From positions 211,846 to 275,845 of the forward strand of contig JBFPJN010000003.1 of NCBI GenBank assembly GCA_040839025.1: DNA of 64,000 bases. The letters run 5' to 3'. The translations under genes were made by a program, and so were the position numbers. This document shows positions 26,868 to 36,226 of this stretch, piece by piece. The notes below the pieces were generated by a model that saw nothing but the letters and a program-made list of their open reading frames with translations, ran no database searches and was not told where the DNA came from. This DNA is from Alphaproteobacteria bacterium LSUCC0719 (lineage in GTDB: Bacteria; Pseudomonadota; Alphaproteobacteria; Puniceispirillales; Puniceispirillaceae). The stretch's first letter is position 1; each line of letters opens with the position of its first letter.

Positions 26868-27683
26868 ATGGTCACTTCCGACATCAACATGCAATCGGCG
26901 GACGTGCAATCGGCGGACATGCAGCCGGTGGATCCGAACCGACCGCGCCTGATCTCGCGCCAGGAAGGTCTGGTGGCAAGCGGCATCGGCAAAAGCTTCA
27001 GCGGCAAGCGGGTTGTCCGCAACGTGTCGATGCAGCTCAAGCGTGGTGAAGCTGTTGGATTGCTTGGGCCCAACGGGGCCGGCAAGACGACAACATTCCA
27101 TATCCTTGTTGGACTGCTTCCCGCGGACGAGGGCAATGTACAGTTCGATGGAACGGAAATCACCGACCTGCCCGTGTTCCAGCGGGCGCGTCTGGGACTT
27201 GGCTATCTGCCCCAGGAATCCAGCATTTTCCGCGGTCTGACCGTTGAGCAGAACATCCGCGCCGTGCTGGAGACGACCGAAGGCTCGAAAAGTGACCACG
27301 ACGCCATTCTCGACGATCTGATGGCCGAATTCTCGATCGCCCATCTGCGCAACACAGCCTCGGTCAATCTGTCCGGTGGTGAGCGCCGGCGGCTGGAAAT
27401 TGCGCGGGCGCTGGCAATGCGACCGACATTCCTGTTGCTTGACGAACCGCTGGCCGGAATCGACCCGATCGCCCTGACCGACATCCGGAATCTGATCGCC
27501 CAGCTGAAAATGCACGGGCTCGGTGTTCTCATCACCGATCACAATGTTCGCGAGACACTGGACATCGTCGACCGGGCCTACATCATTCACGACGGCACGG
27601 TGTTGATGGAAGGCACCCCTGACGAGGTGATTGGCCACCAGGGCGTTCGCAAGGTGTATCTTGGCGATCAATTCTCGATCTGA
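26868..27683 (+). CDS. lptB: LPS export ATPase LptB
   Basis: The product is 271 residues from the ATG at 26868, with a non-conserved leader of about 35 residues before the ABC domain. Three 15-bp units inside that leader each begin with ATG or GTG (26889, 26904, 26919), so the true start could be any of these. The ABC domain has Walker A GPNGAGKTT, signature LSGGERRRLEIARAL, Walker B LLLDEPLAGIDP and a switch His (ITDHNV). It powers LPS extraction. The gene that follows is ptsN; the usual rpoN and hpf are absent. Confidence 0.94.
   Translation: MVTSDINMQSADVQSADMQPVDPNRPRLISRQEGLVASGIGKSFSGKRVVRNVSMQLKRGEAVGLLGPNGAGKTTTFHILVGLLPADEGNVQFDGTEITDLPVFQRARLGLGYLPQESSIFRGLTVEQNIRAVLETTEGSKSDHDAILDDLMAEFSIAHLRNTASVNLSGGERRRLEIARALAMRPTFLLLDEPLAGIDPIALTDIRNLIAQLKMHGLGVLITDHNVRETLDIVDRAYIIHDGTVLMEGTPDEVIGHQGVRKVYLGDQFSI
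26889..26933. repeat. 15-bp tandem repeat at the lptB start, three copies
   Basis: Three 15-bp units begin at 26889, 26904 and 26919 (ATGCAATCGGCGGAC type). Each begins with ATG or GTG in the lptB frame and they encode the repeated MQSADVQSADMQPVD. Copy-number change would keep the frame and only lengthen the leader. Confidence 0.9.
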
Positions 27684-27907
27684 AGAATCGATTCTCAATC
27701 TGAAATTGTCCCACCGACGAAACCATGCCCGGTCGGCTGGCGGCCCGGATGCCCGGAACGCCGCGATGACCGGGGATCTGCGCGACCTCGCGATGCGTGC
27801 TTGACAGGCATCCATCTTGCTTCTAGGTTCCCGCCACCTTGCCAAGGGCAGCGGCATCACAGCCTGCTTCACCCAACGCACCCCGACGATATTTTGAGTG
27901 CCATTTC

Positions 27908-28357
27908 ATGATTCGAACGGACCTGATGCCGGGCATCTTCTTGTGCCGGCATGCGGTAACGAGCAAGAAGCAGCTCCTTGAAAGCCTGTGTTGCCGTGTG
28001 GCGCGCCATGCCGATCTGTGCGAACGGCTAATCCTTGATTCGGTGATCGAGCGCGAAAAGCTGGGCAGCACCGCGATCGGTCACGGCATCGCGCTGCCGC
28101 ACGCAACCATCACCGGCGCGACAGAGACATATTCGCTGCTGGCGACCCTTGAAAAGCCGGTCGATTTCGACAGTCCCGACGGCAAGCCGGTTGACATTGT
28201 CATGCTTGTTCTTGGCAGTGACCAGGACAATGGCGGCCATCTGGCCACGCTTGGCCTTGCATCGCGCCAGCTTCGGGCCTCGATTGACATCCTGCGGGCG
28301 GCGGACAGCGAAGCGGCATTGCGCGAGGCGGTGACCGGCCAGCTTGCGGCCGCCTGA
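27908..28357 (+). CDS. ptsN: nitrogen-PTS EIIA protein PtsN
   Basis: The product is 149 residues from the ATG at 27908; the ribosome binding site is weak. The PTS EIIA type-2 fold is shown by the phospho-acceptor motif GIALPHATI with His65. In the known PTS-Ntr chain it takes phosphate from NPr and tunes potassium transport and nutrient regulation. In alphaproteobacteria rpoN and hpf usually precede it after lptB, but here only 224 bp separate lptB from ptsN and neither gene is present. No other PTS gene is in the window. Confidence 0.92.
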   Translation: MIRTDLMPGIFLCRHAVTSKKQLLESLCCRVARHADLCERLILDSVIEREKLGSTAIGHGIALPHATITGATETYSLLATLEKPVDFDSPDGKPVDIVMLVLGSDQDNGGHLATLGLASRQLRASIDILRAADSEAALREAVTGQLAAA

Positions 28358-28371
28358 CCCCACCCCGCACA

Positions 28372-28405
28372 GAATATCAAAGCCGAATATCAAAGCCGAA
28401 TATCC
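28372..28405. repeat. 13-bp tandem repeat, about 2.6 copies
   Basis: GAATATCAAAGCC begins at 28372 and again at 28385, followed by a truncated copy at 28398. It sits between the ptsN stop and the terminator. Confidence 0.85.
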
Positions 28406-28412
28406 GAAAAGC

Positions 28413-28440
28413 AAAAACCCGCCTCACGGCGGGTTTTTTT
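28413..28440. terminator. bidirectional rho-independent terminator
   Basis: CCCGCC and GGCGGG pair around a TCAC loop with A-run and T-run on the two sides. It ends ptsN transcription on the plus strand and lies downstream of the minus-strand tRNA-Ala, so it probably serves both. Confidence 0.9.
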
Positions 28441-28448
28441 GAAGCGGT

Positions 28449-28524
<76 letters not shown>

Positions 28525-28533
28525 GTCACATGT

Positions 28534-28557
28534 GATCTCGCGATCTCGCGATCTCGC
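28534..28557. repeat. 8-bp tandem repeat, three copies
   Basis: GATCTCGC occurs three times in a row just upstream of the tRNA-Ala gene on its 5' side. Confidence 0.8.
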
Positions 28558-28671
28558 AATCAATGGTCAGGTGATCCAACCGGTCGTGCCGCGGGCCAGG
28601 CCCGGACGCCCCACTGTCTATCCCACCCTGCACCGGGCGGGCAAGAAAAAAATGGTGGCTGAACGGGGTGC

Positions 28672-29064
28672 CTATTCGTCGTCCTTGGGAATGCCGGTGA
28701 TGATCCCGTCCTCTTCATCAAGATCATCGTCAATCAGCCCGGCATCGTCATCATCGCTGACATCGATATCATCATCATCGAAGCCGACATCATCATCCGA
28801 CTTGTCATCTACAGATGTATCGTCGTCGGTCTGCGTTTCATCTTCGTCGTTTGCCGTAATATCATCCGCCAGGTCTGCGGCAGCGGCCTTGCCGGCCTTG
28901 CTGTCACTTTTCAGCGCGGCACGGCCACGGCGGCTGCGGACCACGAGTTCGGGGTCGAATTCAGTCTGACACCCGGGGCAGATGATGGGTGTCCGGTTAA
29001 AATCATAATAGCGCATGCCGCATGAAAGGCAGCTACGCTTCAGGCCAAGTTCAGCTTTCGCCAT
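28672..29064 (-). CDS. TIGR02300-type acidic zinc-ribbon protein
   Basis: The product is 130 residues. A Cys-x2-Cys pair (CLSC) and a second (CPGC) in the first ~35 residues make a zinc ribbon with the family motif GMRYYDFNRTPIICPGC. The rest is a very Asp/Glu-rich disordered tail (from about residue 80). This small family of unknown function lies beside aroA-cmk-rpsA in many alphaproteobacteria, as here. The acidic tail encourages rapid folding to a nucleic-acid mimic or RNA-polymerase-binding role, but that is untested. Confidence 0.88.
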   Translation of the reverse strand: MAKAELGLKRSCLSCGMRYYDFNRTPIICPGCQTEFDPELVVRSRRGRAALKSDSKAGKAAAADLADDITANDEDETQTDDDTSVDDKSDDDVGFDDDDIDVSDDDDAGLIDDDLDEEDGIITGIPKDDE

Positions 29065-29258
29065 GATATAAACCTATTCAAGCCGCGCCCACCGCCACCG
29101 GCAGCAGGCTGGGTGACACACAAACAGGGTGTCCAGCACGGACGCCATAGTGCGATTTGATACAAATTGGCATCGCTGTCAAAAACAAATTTCGCACCTG
29201 TGACAATAAATCGGCTGTCGGCGCGGTGATATCGGCACACGGCGCGCCTGTTCGCCGC

Positions 29259-29325
29259 ATCATTGCCTACCGGCGGACCCTATCATTGCCTACCGGCGGA
29301 CCGTATCATTGCCTACCGGCGGACA
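29259..29325. repeat. 23-bp tandem repeat upstream of aroA, about 2.9 copies
   Basis: Units beginning ATCATTGCCTACCGGCGGAC start at 29259, 29282 and 29305 with a 23-bp period. They lie in the 347-bp gap between the divergent acidic protein gene and aroA. No gene is supported in that gap; an in-frame extension of aroA across it is not homologous. Confidence 0.9.
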
Positions 29326-29411
29326 AGGATGTTATCACTGCGCGCAACAAATTCCCGAAAGCGCCGGGACCATTCAGGGTCGCGGTGCCAAGACAGAAAG
29401 TGCCCGTAAAG

Positions 29412-30767
29412 ATGTCAGGCGACAAATCGCTCACCACCCAGGATACCCTCGAGTCAGGACGCCATGCCGGTCTGTCGGGGCGCTTTGATGTTCCGGGGGA
29501 TAAATCGATCTCCCATCGCTCGCTGATCCTTGGTGGTCTGGCTATCGGAACCACAAAGGTTGATGGCCTGCTCGAGGGCGACGACGTCATGGCAACAGGC
29601 CGTGCCATGCAGGCGCTTGGGGCCACCATCACCCGCGATGACGCCGGCAGCTGGCATGTCACCGGGGTTGGAACATCGGGCCTTGTCTCGCCAACCAGCC
29701 CGCTCGACCTCGGCAATAGCGGCACCGGTGTACGATTGTTGATGGGGGTTGTTGCCGGCCAGCCGCTGACAGCGACCTTCTGCGGTGATGAATCGCTCAG
29801 CCGTCGTCCGATGGCGCGTGTCACAGACCCGCTTGCCGCGATGGGCGCCAGCATTACCGCGCGTGACGGTGACAGGCTGCCGGTGACGATCACCGGTGCC
29901 GACACGCCGCTGGCAGCAGACCACACCAGCAAGGTTGCCTCGGCGCAGATCAAATCGGCTGTTCTGCTGGCGGCCCTGAATGCGCGCGGCACCAGCATCG
30001 TGCGCGAACCGACCGCATCGCGCGATCACACCGAAGCCATGCTGCGGCATTTCGGGGCGACAGTTCGCTCGCATACCGATGCTGACGGCACACATGTTGT
30101 TGAGCTGGAGGGCGAGGCAACCCTGAAATCAAGGGATATCATGGTGCCGCGAGACCCCTCGTCCGCCGCCTTTCCGATGGTGGCAGCCCTGATAACCGAG
30201 GGAAGCCACCTGACGATTCCGTCTGTTGGCATGAACCCGCTGCGCACAGGCCTGATCCAGACCCTGATCGATATGGGCGGGGATATCACGATCACCAACC
30301 GGCGAACGGAAGGCGGCGAGGATGTCGCCGATCTGGAAGTGCGCCACAGCCAGCTTCACGGCATTGACGTGCCCCCGATGCGGGCTGCTTCGATGATTGA
30401 TGAATATCCAATCCTTGCCATTGCCGCCACCCAGGCCACGGGCGTCACCCGCATGCTTGGCGTCGAAGAACTGCGGGTCAAGGAAACCGACCGCATCGCC
30501 GTCGTTGCCGACGGCATTGCCGCCGCAGGCGGATCCGTCACCTATGACGAGGACAGCATGACCGTGACGGGAAGCACCATCGCTGGTGGTATCAGCATCG
30601 ATTCGCAGCATGATCACCGGATCGCGATGTCATTTCTGACACTCGGCATGGTTTCGCAGGCACCAATCACGGTCACCGGTTGCGGCACCATCAACACCAG
30701 CTTTCCGGGTTTTGCCGACAGCATGAACCGTTGCGGCGCGGCGCTGCGTGCCGGCGCCACAGCATGA
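29412..30767 (+). CDS. aroA: 3-phosphoshikimate 1-carboxyvinyltransferase (EPSP synthase)
   Basis: The product is 451 residues from the ATG at 29412. The enzyme joins shikimate-3-phosphate and PEP in chorismate synthesis. PGDKSISHRSLILGGLA is the N-terminal motif. LDLGNSGTGVRLLMG, DESLSRRPMARV, ASAQIKSAVLLAALNA and HDHRIAMSF follow the alphaproteobacterial class II pattern. In the NSGT motif a Gly stands where the glyphosate-insensitive CP4 enzyme has Ala100. cmk overlaps its stop by 4 bp. Confidence 0.96.
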   Translation: MSGDKSLTTQDTLESGRHAGLSGRFDVPGDKSISHRSLILGGLAIGTTKVDGLLEGDDVMATGRAMQALGATITRDDAGSWHVTGVGTSGLVSPTSPLDLGNSGTGVRLLMGVVAGQPLTATFCGDESLSRRPMARVTDPLAAMGASITARDGDRLPVTITGADTPLAADHTSKVASAQIKSAVLLAALNARGTSIVREPTASRDHTEAMLRHFGATVRSHTDADGTHVVELEGEATLKSRDIMVPRDPSSAAFPMVAALITEGSHLTIPSVGMNPLRTGLIQTLIDMGGDITITNRRTEGGEDVADLEVRHSQLHGIDVPPMRAASMIDEYPILAIAATQATGVTRMLGVEELRVKETDRIAVVADGIAAAGGSVTYDEDSMTVTGSTIAGGISIDSQHDHRIAMSFLTLGMVSQAPITVTGCGTINTSFPGFADSMNRCGAALRAGATA

Positions 30768-31405
30768 TCATCGCCGTCGACGGATCGGCTGCCAGCGGCA
30801 AGGGCACGCTTGCCAAACGGCTGGCGGCGCATTTCAATCTGGCGCATCTTGATACGGGATCGCTCTATCGCTGTTTGGCGCTCCATCTTCTCGAAAATGG
30901 TCAAACTCCTGAAAAAATTCAGGAAAATCTGGCCGCTTCCGCGATAGACACGCTTGATCTGGCAATGGCAGGCACGCCGGCAATCCGCACTGACAATGTT
31001 GCCGGCATGGCATCGGTCATTGCCGCCATGCCAGCAGTCAGGCAGAATTTTCTGGCCTTCCAGCGCCGCTTTGCCAGTGATACGCCTGCGCATGACGGTG
31101 CCATTCTGGATGGTCGTGATATCGGCAGCGTGATCCTGCCGGACGCCGATTTCAAATTCTTTATCGATGCCGATCTGGAAGAACGTGCAAGACGACGCAG
31201 CCAGGAGTTGCAAGACGCCGGGCAATCCGTTATGTTCCGCGACGTTCTCGAGGATATGCGGGATCGGGACCGGCGCGACCGGGAGCGGAATACGGCGCCT
31301 TTGAAGGCGGCAGACGACGCGATGATCATCGACACGACAAGGCTCGACGCGGACGGCGTGTTCGCCGCAGCGGTAAGCCATATCGAAAATCAGCGGGAAC
31401 GATAG
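30764..31405 (+). CDS. cmk: cytidylate kinase
   Basis: The product is 213 residues from the ATG at 30764, inside the aroA stop (ATGA overlap). The P-loop is DGSAASGKGTLAKRL near the start. HLDTGSLYR and LDGRDIGSVILPDAD are the CMP-binding and Arg motifs. The enzyme phosphorylates CMP and dCMP. The aroA-cmk-rpsA order is widespread in proteobacteria. Confidence 0.96.
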   Translation: MIIAVDGSAASGKGTLAKRLAAHFNLAHLDTGSLYRCLALHLLENGQTPEKIQENLAASAIDTLDLAMAGTPAIRTDNVAGMASVIAAMPAVRQNFLAFQRRFASDTPAHDGAILDGRDIGSVILPDADFKFFIDADLEERARRRSQELQDAGQSVMFRDVLEDMRDRDRRDRERNTAPLKAADDAMIIDTTRLDADGVFAAAVSHIENQRER

Positions 31406-31410
31406 ACCGG

Positions 31411-31438
31411 AGGGCCGGCAGACTGAACGGCCGACCCT
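31411..31438 (+). terminator. imperfect hairpin after cmk
   Basis: AGGGCCGGCAG and CGGCCGACCCT pair with two mismatches, followed by a short T-rich stretch (TTCTTG). It may partly uncouple aroA-cmk from rpsA. The T-run is poor, so this is a weak call. Confidence 0.3.
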
Positions 31439-31652
31439 TCTTGTGTGAAACAGACAACGCTGGCGGCAAACCAACCATTCGCCACCAAAAACCCGGCCTG
31501 GGTTTCCTTGATCCGCAGCATGCGGACCGTGACGGCAGATCGTTGCGGGGAAATCTTGTTCAGCTTGACCGGCCCTCATCGCCAGCTGAGGAACAACAGG
31601 CCATCCACCGGCATGATGCCGGGCAGGGCCGCAGGCGAAAACGGAGATTTTT

Positions 31653-33368
31653 TTGACATCCCAGAACACGTCCGCAGCTGACGCTGCAACAGAGAATTTT
31701 GCCGATCTTCTTGCTGAGAGCTTTGGCGAAAACACCAACATCGAGGGCAGTGTCGTTCGCGGCTTTGTCGTCGGCGTCGAGGGTGAAGCCGTCATCATCG
31801 ATGTGGGCCTGAAATCGGAGGGCCGCGTTCCGCTGAAGGAACTGACAACCCCCGGCCAGGCACCGAACATCAATGTCGGCGACGAGATCGAGGTCTATGT
31901 CGAGCGCATGGAGGACAAGAATGGTCAGGCCATGCTGTCGCGCGACAAGGCACGTCGCGAAGAGGCATGGGGCCTTCTTGAGGCATCCTTTGAAAAGCAG
32001 GAACGCGTTACCGGCGTCATTTTCGGCAAGGTCAAGGGTGGCTTCACCGTTGATCTGTCGGGTGCCACAGCCTTCCTTCCCGGCAGCCAGGTCGACATCC
32101 GGCCGGTCCGCGACCTCGGACCGCTGATGGGAACCCCGCAGCCCTTCCAGATTCTGAAGATCGACCGTCGTCGCGGCAACATTGTCGTGTCCAGGCGGGC
32201 CGTTCTGGAAGAATCCCGGGCCGAAGCCCGTTCGGAGCTTGTCTCCAACCTTCAGGAAGGTCAGGTCCTTCAGGGCGTGGTCAAGAACATCACCGATTAC
32301 GGCGCGTTCGTCGATCTTGGTGGTGTCGACGGCCTGCTGCACGTGACCGACATTGCATGGCAGCGTATCAGCCATCCGTCGGAAGCCCTGCAGATTGGCG
32401 AAACCGTCGAGGTTCAGGTCATCCGCTTCAACCCGGAAACACAGCGTATTTCGCTTGGCATGAAGCAGCTTCAGTCCGACCCGTGGGAAAGTGTCGAAGG
32501 CAAGTTCCCGATCGGCATGAAGCTGGAAGGCCGCGTGACCAACATCACCGACTATGGCGCGTTTGTTGAACTCGAAGCCGGCGTTGAAGGTCTTGTCCAT
32601 GTGTCAGAAATGAGCTGGACCAAGAAAAACGTCCATCCTGGCAAGATCGTCTCGACCAGCCAGCAGGTGGAAGTGATGGTTCTCGACGTCGATCTCTCGA
32701 AGCGTCGTATTTCGCTTGGCCTGAAACAGTGCAGCGGCAATCCGTGGGAAGAGTACAGCACGGCGAATCCAGCTGGTACCGAGATCGAGGGTGAAATTCG
32801 CAACATCACCGAATTCGGCCTGTTTGTCGGCCTGACCGAGGAGATCGATGGTCTTGTCCACCTGTCCGACATCAGCTGGGATGTGACCGGTGAAGCCGCG
32901 CTTGAAGGCTTTTCCAAGGGTGACATGGTGAAAGCCAAGATCCTGGATGTCGATATCGACAAGGAGCGTATCTCGCTTGGCATCAAGCAGCTGACAGACG
33001 ATCCGTTTGCCGGCCAGATGGACAACCATCGCAAGGGCGAGGCTGTGACCTGTACGGTTACCGCGCTGACCGACAATGGTATCGAAGTCAGTGTCGGCGA
33101 ATCGCTGACCGGCTTTATCCGCCGTGCCGATCTCAGCCGTGACCGTGCCGAGCAGCGCTCCGACCGTTTTGCCGTTGGCGAGAAGGTCGATGCCGTGATC
33201 ACCAACATCGACAAGAAGAGCCGCAAGCTCACCCTGTCGATCAAGGCACGCGAAACAGCCGAGGAAAAGCAGGCTGTCGAGGAGTATGGCTCTTCCGACA
33301 GCGGGGCCAGCCTTGGTGACATTCTCGGCGCTGCCCTCGCGAAGCGCGAATCAGGCGACGACGAGTAA
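31653..33368 (+). CDS. rpsA: 30S ribosomal protein S1
   Basis: The product is 571 residues with six S1 RNA-binding domains at about 28-95, 112-175, 195-265, 282-350, 368-437 and 455-525. Domains 3-5 carry the repeated NITDYGAFVDL/NITEFGLFVGL motif. S1 brings mRNA to the 30S subunit. No ATG lies near the conserved N-terminus; the start is most likely TTG at 31653, seven bases after CGGAG. It is preceded by a 247-bp gap and followed by a strong terminator. Confidence 0.95.
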   Translation: MTSQNTSAADAATENFADLLAESFGENTNIEGSVVRGFVVGVEGEAVIIDVGLKSEGRVPLKELTTPGQAPNINVGDEIEVYVERMEDKNGQAMLSRDKARREEAWGLLEASFEKQERVTGVIFGKVKGGFTVDLSGATAFLPGSQVDIRPVRDLGPLMGTPQPFQILKIDRRRGNIVVSRRAVLEESRAEARSELVSNLQEGQVLQGVVKNITDYGAFVDLGGVDGLLHVTDIAWQRISHPSEALQIGETVEVQVIRFNPETQRISLGMKQLQSDPWESVEGKFPIGMKLEGRVTNITDYGAFVELEAGVEGLVHVSEMSWTKKNVHPGKIVSTSQQVEVMVLDVDLSKRRISLGLKQCSGNPWEEYSTANPAGTEIEGEIRNITEFGLFVGLTEEIDGLVHLSDISWDVTGEAALEGFSKGDMVKAKILDVDIDKERISLGIKQLTDDPFAGQMDNHRKGEAVTCTVTALTDNGIEVSVGESLTGFIRRADLSRDRAEQRSDRFAVGEKVDAVITNIDKKSRKLTLSIKARETAEEKQAVEEYGSSDSGASLGDILGAALAKRESGDDE

Positions 33369-33385
33369 GCCTGACACAACATTCC

Positions 33386-33429
33386 GGGACGAATCGGCGC
33401 TGATGGCATCGATTCGTCCCCTTTTTTTA
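33386..33429 (+). terminator. rho-independent terminator of rpsA
   Basis: A perfect 11-bp stem (GGGACGAATCG with CGATTCGTCCC) with a 13-base loop is followed by a run of seven T residues. It lies 17 bp after the rpsA stop. Confidence 0.95.
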
Positions 33430-33578
33430 TGCCCTGACGCCCGCCGTTCCGGGAATTTTCACCCCGGAAACACCTCAAAAGCCGAAAACCAGCGGCATCA
33501 ACCGGCAAGATTGTTGACCTGCCAGACCCCAAAGGGCATGCTGAACCAAATTTCCCTTTGATTACAGTAGGTGTGGCC

Positions 33579-33857
33579 GTGACACGTTCGGAACTAATCG
33601 CCAGGCTGGCGGCGAAGAACCCTGCTTTGTATCACCGTGACATTGAAAGGCTGGTGGGAACCATCCTTGACGAGATCGGTGGTGCGCTGGAACGCGGCGA
33701 TCGTGTTGAGCTGCGTGGCTTCGGGGCTTTTTCTGTCCGTCACCGCAAGGCGCGTACCGGCAGGAACCCGCGAACCGGGGCCAGCGTCGAAGTTGCCGAG
33801 AAGAAAGTACCTTTCTTCAAGATGGGCAAGGGTATGCGTGAGCGGTTGAACCGCTGA
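33579..33857 (+). CDS. ihfB: integration host factor subunit beta
   Basis: The product is 92 residues from the GTG at 33579, which gives the family N-terminus [11 protein letters not shown]; upstream in-frame codons (TTG at 33558) would add seven unconserved residues. The HU/IHF fold is shown by [20 protein letters not shown] and the DNA-arm tip [11 protein letters not shown] bends DNA as an alpha/beta heterodimer. The rpsA-ihfB order is standard. Confidence 0.94.
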   Translation: MTRSELIARLAAKNPALYHRDIERLVGTILDEIGGALERGDRVELRGFGAFSVRHRKARTGRNPRTGASVEVAEKKVPFFKMGKGMRERLNR

Positions 33858-33869
33858 TTGATCACGGCC

Positions 33870-34217
33870 ATGCGTTTCATAGGCCGTTTTTTCTGGGTGA
33901 TCATCTCGCTTGGCACGATTGTGTTGGCGATGGTCTTTGCCGCCTCCAACAATCACATGGTCATTGTGAAGCTGTGGCCGCTGGCCGGCCAGCTTGAGCT
34001 GGCCATATGGATGCTGACACTCGGTGCGATCTGTGCCGGCGCGGTCATTGGTGGCGGTCTTGTCTGGCTTTCACTTGTCGCGGCGCGGTCACGCAACTGG
34101 CGGCTGAAGCGCCAGCTCGGCAAGGCCGAGCAACGCGCCAACACCGCCGAAACAAGACTGGCGGAGATGGAACAGGGCAAGACCACGACACCACCCGTCC
34201 TTGGAGGCCATTCATGA
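33870..34217 (+). CDS. lapA: LapA-domain (DUF1049) membrane protein
   Basis: The product is 115 residues from the ATG at 33870, 12 bp after ihfB. Two membrane helices (about 7-25 and 42-66) and a coiled-coil tail (KRQLGKAEQRANTAETRLAEM) match the LapA family, whose members in Escherichia coli take part in LPS-assembly control with LapB. It overlaps trpF by 4 bp (ATGA). lapB is not present here. Confidence 0.82.
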   Translation: MRFIGRFFWVIISLGTIVLAMVFAASNNHMVIVKLWPLAGQLELAIWMLTLGAICAGAVIGGGLVWLSLVAARSRNWRLKRQLGKAEQRANTAETRLAEMEQGKTTTPPVLGGHS

Positions 34218-34894
34218 CGCCGCAACAGGCGCTGGATACATCCATCGCGGTAAAGGTGTGCGGCATCGGCACGACCGGAGACTATGATGTCTGCCGGGAT
34301 GCCGGCGCCGCCTTTGTGGGGATGGTGTTCTATCCACGTTCACCACGGCACCTTGACCTTGCAACAGCGCGGACGCTGGCCGACCATGCCGACCGGACCG
34401 CGCCGCATGCCGCGGCCCCCGCCCGTGTTGCCCTGACCGTCGACATGGAGGATGACGGCCTTGCCGCCGTGATTGAGGCCGCGCGTCCGGACTATCTGCA
34501 GCTTCACGGCGATGAAACACCCGAACGCGCCAGCCGGATCCGTGATCGATTCGACCTGCCGCTGATCCGCGCCATCCGGGTGGCGGGATCTGCCGACCTT
34601 GAGATCTGCGGTTCCTGGGACGGGATTGCCGAGTGGCTGCTTTTCGACGCCAAGGGGGATCCCAGCGGTCTGCCGGGCGGCACCGGCCATGTGTTCGACT
34701 GGACGCTGCTTGCCAACCATGCCGGGCAGACAAGATGGATGCTTGCCGGCGGCCTGTCCCAGCAGAATGTCGCACGGGCCATTGCGGTCACCGGGGCCAG
34801 CGCCGTTGATGTCTCCAGCGGCGTTGAATCGGCACCCGGAAAAAAAGACGCAGACCGCATTCGCAACTTTGTCTTGGCGGCCCAGCTGGGGTAG
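34214..34894 (+). CDS. trpF: phosphoribosylanthranilate isomerase
   Basis: The product is 226 residues from the ATG at 34214, behind TTGGAGG. AVKVCGI is the catalytic Cys motif, YLQLHGDE and LFDAKG carry the barrel active-site residues, and [10 protein letters not shown] is the phosphate-binding loop. It performs the Amadori step of tryptophan synthesis. It is translationally coupled to lapA. Confidence 0.95.
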   Translation: MTPQQALDTSIAVKVCGIGTTGDYDVCRDAGAAFVGMVFYPRSPRHLDLATARTLADHADRTAPHAAAPARVALTVDMEDDGLAAVIEAARPDYLQLHGDETPERASRIRDRFDLPLIRAIRVAGSADLEICGSWDGIAEWLLFDAKGDPSGLPGGTGHVFDWTLLANHAGQTRWMLAGGLSQQNVARAIAVTGASAVDVSSGVESAPGKKDADRIRNFVLAAQLG

Positions 34895-34946
34895 ATTTCC
34901 GCTTTCACACCAACACGCGGCGACCAGCGCCTCGACCGGATGGACC

Positions 34947-36170
34947 ATGACCGATATCAACATGAATTCCCTGCGCAACCAGCCCGACGAGCGAGGCCGC
35001 TTTGGCATGCATGGCGGGCGCTTTGTCGCTGAAACATTGATGCCTCTGATCCTGCAGGTGGAAAGCGCCTACAAGGCGGCCCAGAGCGATAAAGAATTCG
35101 CCGACGAGCTTGCCTATTACCAGACGCATTATGTGGGACGGCCAAGCCCGCTATATTTCGCCGAGCGACTGACGGCGCATTATGGCGGTGCCAAGCTGTA
35201 TCTGAAGCGCGACGAGCTGAACCATACCGGCGCGCACAAGATCAACAACGTTCTCGGACAGGCGCTGCTTGCCAAGCGGATGGGCAAGACAAGGATCATC
35301 GCCGAGACAGGTGCCGGCCAGCACGGTGTCGCCACCGCCACGGCATGCGCCCTGTTCGACATGGAATGCGAAGTCTTCATGGGTGAAGAGGATGTGCGTC
35401 GGCAAAAGCCGAATGTCGACCGGATGCGGCTTCTGGGTGCCAAGGTTCATCCGGTGACATCGGGAACCGGCACGCTGAAGGACGCCATGAACGAGGCGCT
35501 GCGCTACTGGGTGGCGAATGCCGAGACGCATTTCTACATCATCGGCACTGTTGCCGGACCACATCCCTATCCACAGATGGTGCGTGATTTCCAGTCGGTG
35601 ATTGGCCGTGAGGCCCGCCAGCAGATTATGGATGCCGAGGGACGCCTGCCCGACACCATCGTTGCCTGTATCGGCGGCGGGTCGAACGCGATGGGGCTGT
35701 TCCATCCCTTCCTTGACGATGATTCGGTGCGGATCTTCGGTGTCGAGGCGGCCGGCAAGGGTATCCCGTCCGGACTCCACGCAGCCTCGCTGACAGGTGG
35801 CACGCCGGGCGTTCTGCATGGCAACCGGACCTATCTGCTGCAGAATGAAGATGGCCAGATCATTGACGCACATTCCATTTCAGCGGGTCTGGACTATCCG
35901 GGGATCGGCCCGGAACATTCATGGCTCCATGATATGAAACGGGTCGAATATGTCAGCGCCACGGACGAAGAGGCGCTTGATGCGTTCCAACTGTGTTCAC
36001 GCCTGGAAGGCATCATCCCGGCGCTTGAGCCATCGCACGCCCTGTCTTTTGTCGGCACGATCATCGGCGACATGGACAAGGACGAGATCGTGATCCTCAA
36101 CATGTGTGGACGCGGCGACAAGGACCTTGGTGCGGTGCTGCCGATGCTCGAGGAACGCGGCAAGCTTTGA
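34947..36170 (+). CDS. trpB: tryptophan synthase beta chain
   Basis: The product is 407 residues from the ATG at 34947. The PLP lysine is Lys98 in [11 protein letters not shown], followed by [12 protein letters not shown] and the phosphate-binding GGGSNAMG. It condenses indole with serine. The partner trpA begins 56 bp after its stop. Length and motifs are those of a standard beta chain. Confidence 0.97.
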   Translation: MTDINMNSLRNQPDERGRFGMHGGRFVAETLMPLILQVESAYKAAQSDKEFADELAYYQTHYVGRPSPLYFAERLTAHYGGAKLYLKRDELNHTGAHKINNVLGQALLAKRMGKTRIIAETGAGQHGVATATACALFDMECEVFMGEEDVRRQKPNVDRMRLLGAKVHPVTSGTGTLKDAMNEALRYWVANAETHFYIIGTVAGPHPYPQMVRDFQSVIGREARQQIMDAEGRLPDTIVACIGGGSNAMGLFHPFLDDDSVRIFGVEAAGKGIPSGLHAASLTGGTPGVLHGNRTYLLQNEDGQIIDAHSISAGLDYPGIGPEHSWLHDMKRVEYVSATDEEALDAFQLCSRLEGIIPALEPSHALSFVGTIIGDMDKDEIVILNMCGRGDKDLGAVLPMLEERGKL

Positions 36171-36226
36171 GCCATCAGACGCGGCCAGCCGAACGGGCCG
36201 CCATTCAAGACGGAAAGACCCTGAAA

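Noticed and set aside
29259..29325. CRISPR-like array
   Set aside because: The 23-bp units abut without spacers and there are no cas genes, so this is a tandem repeat only.
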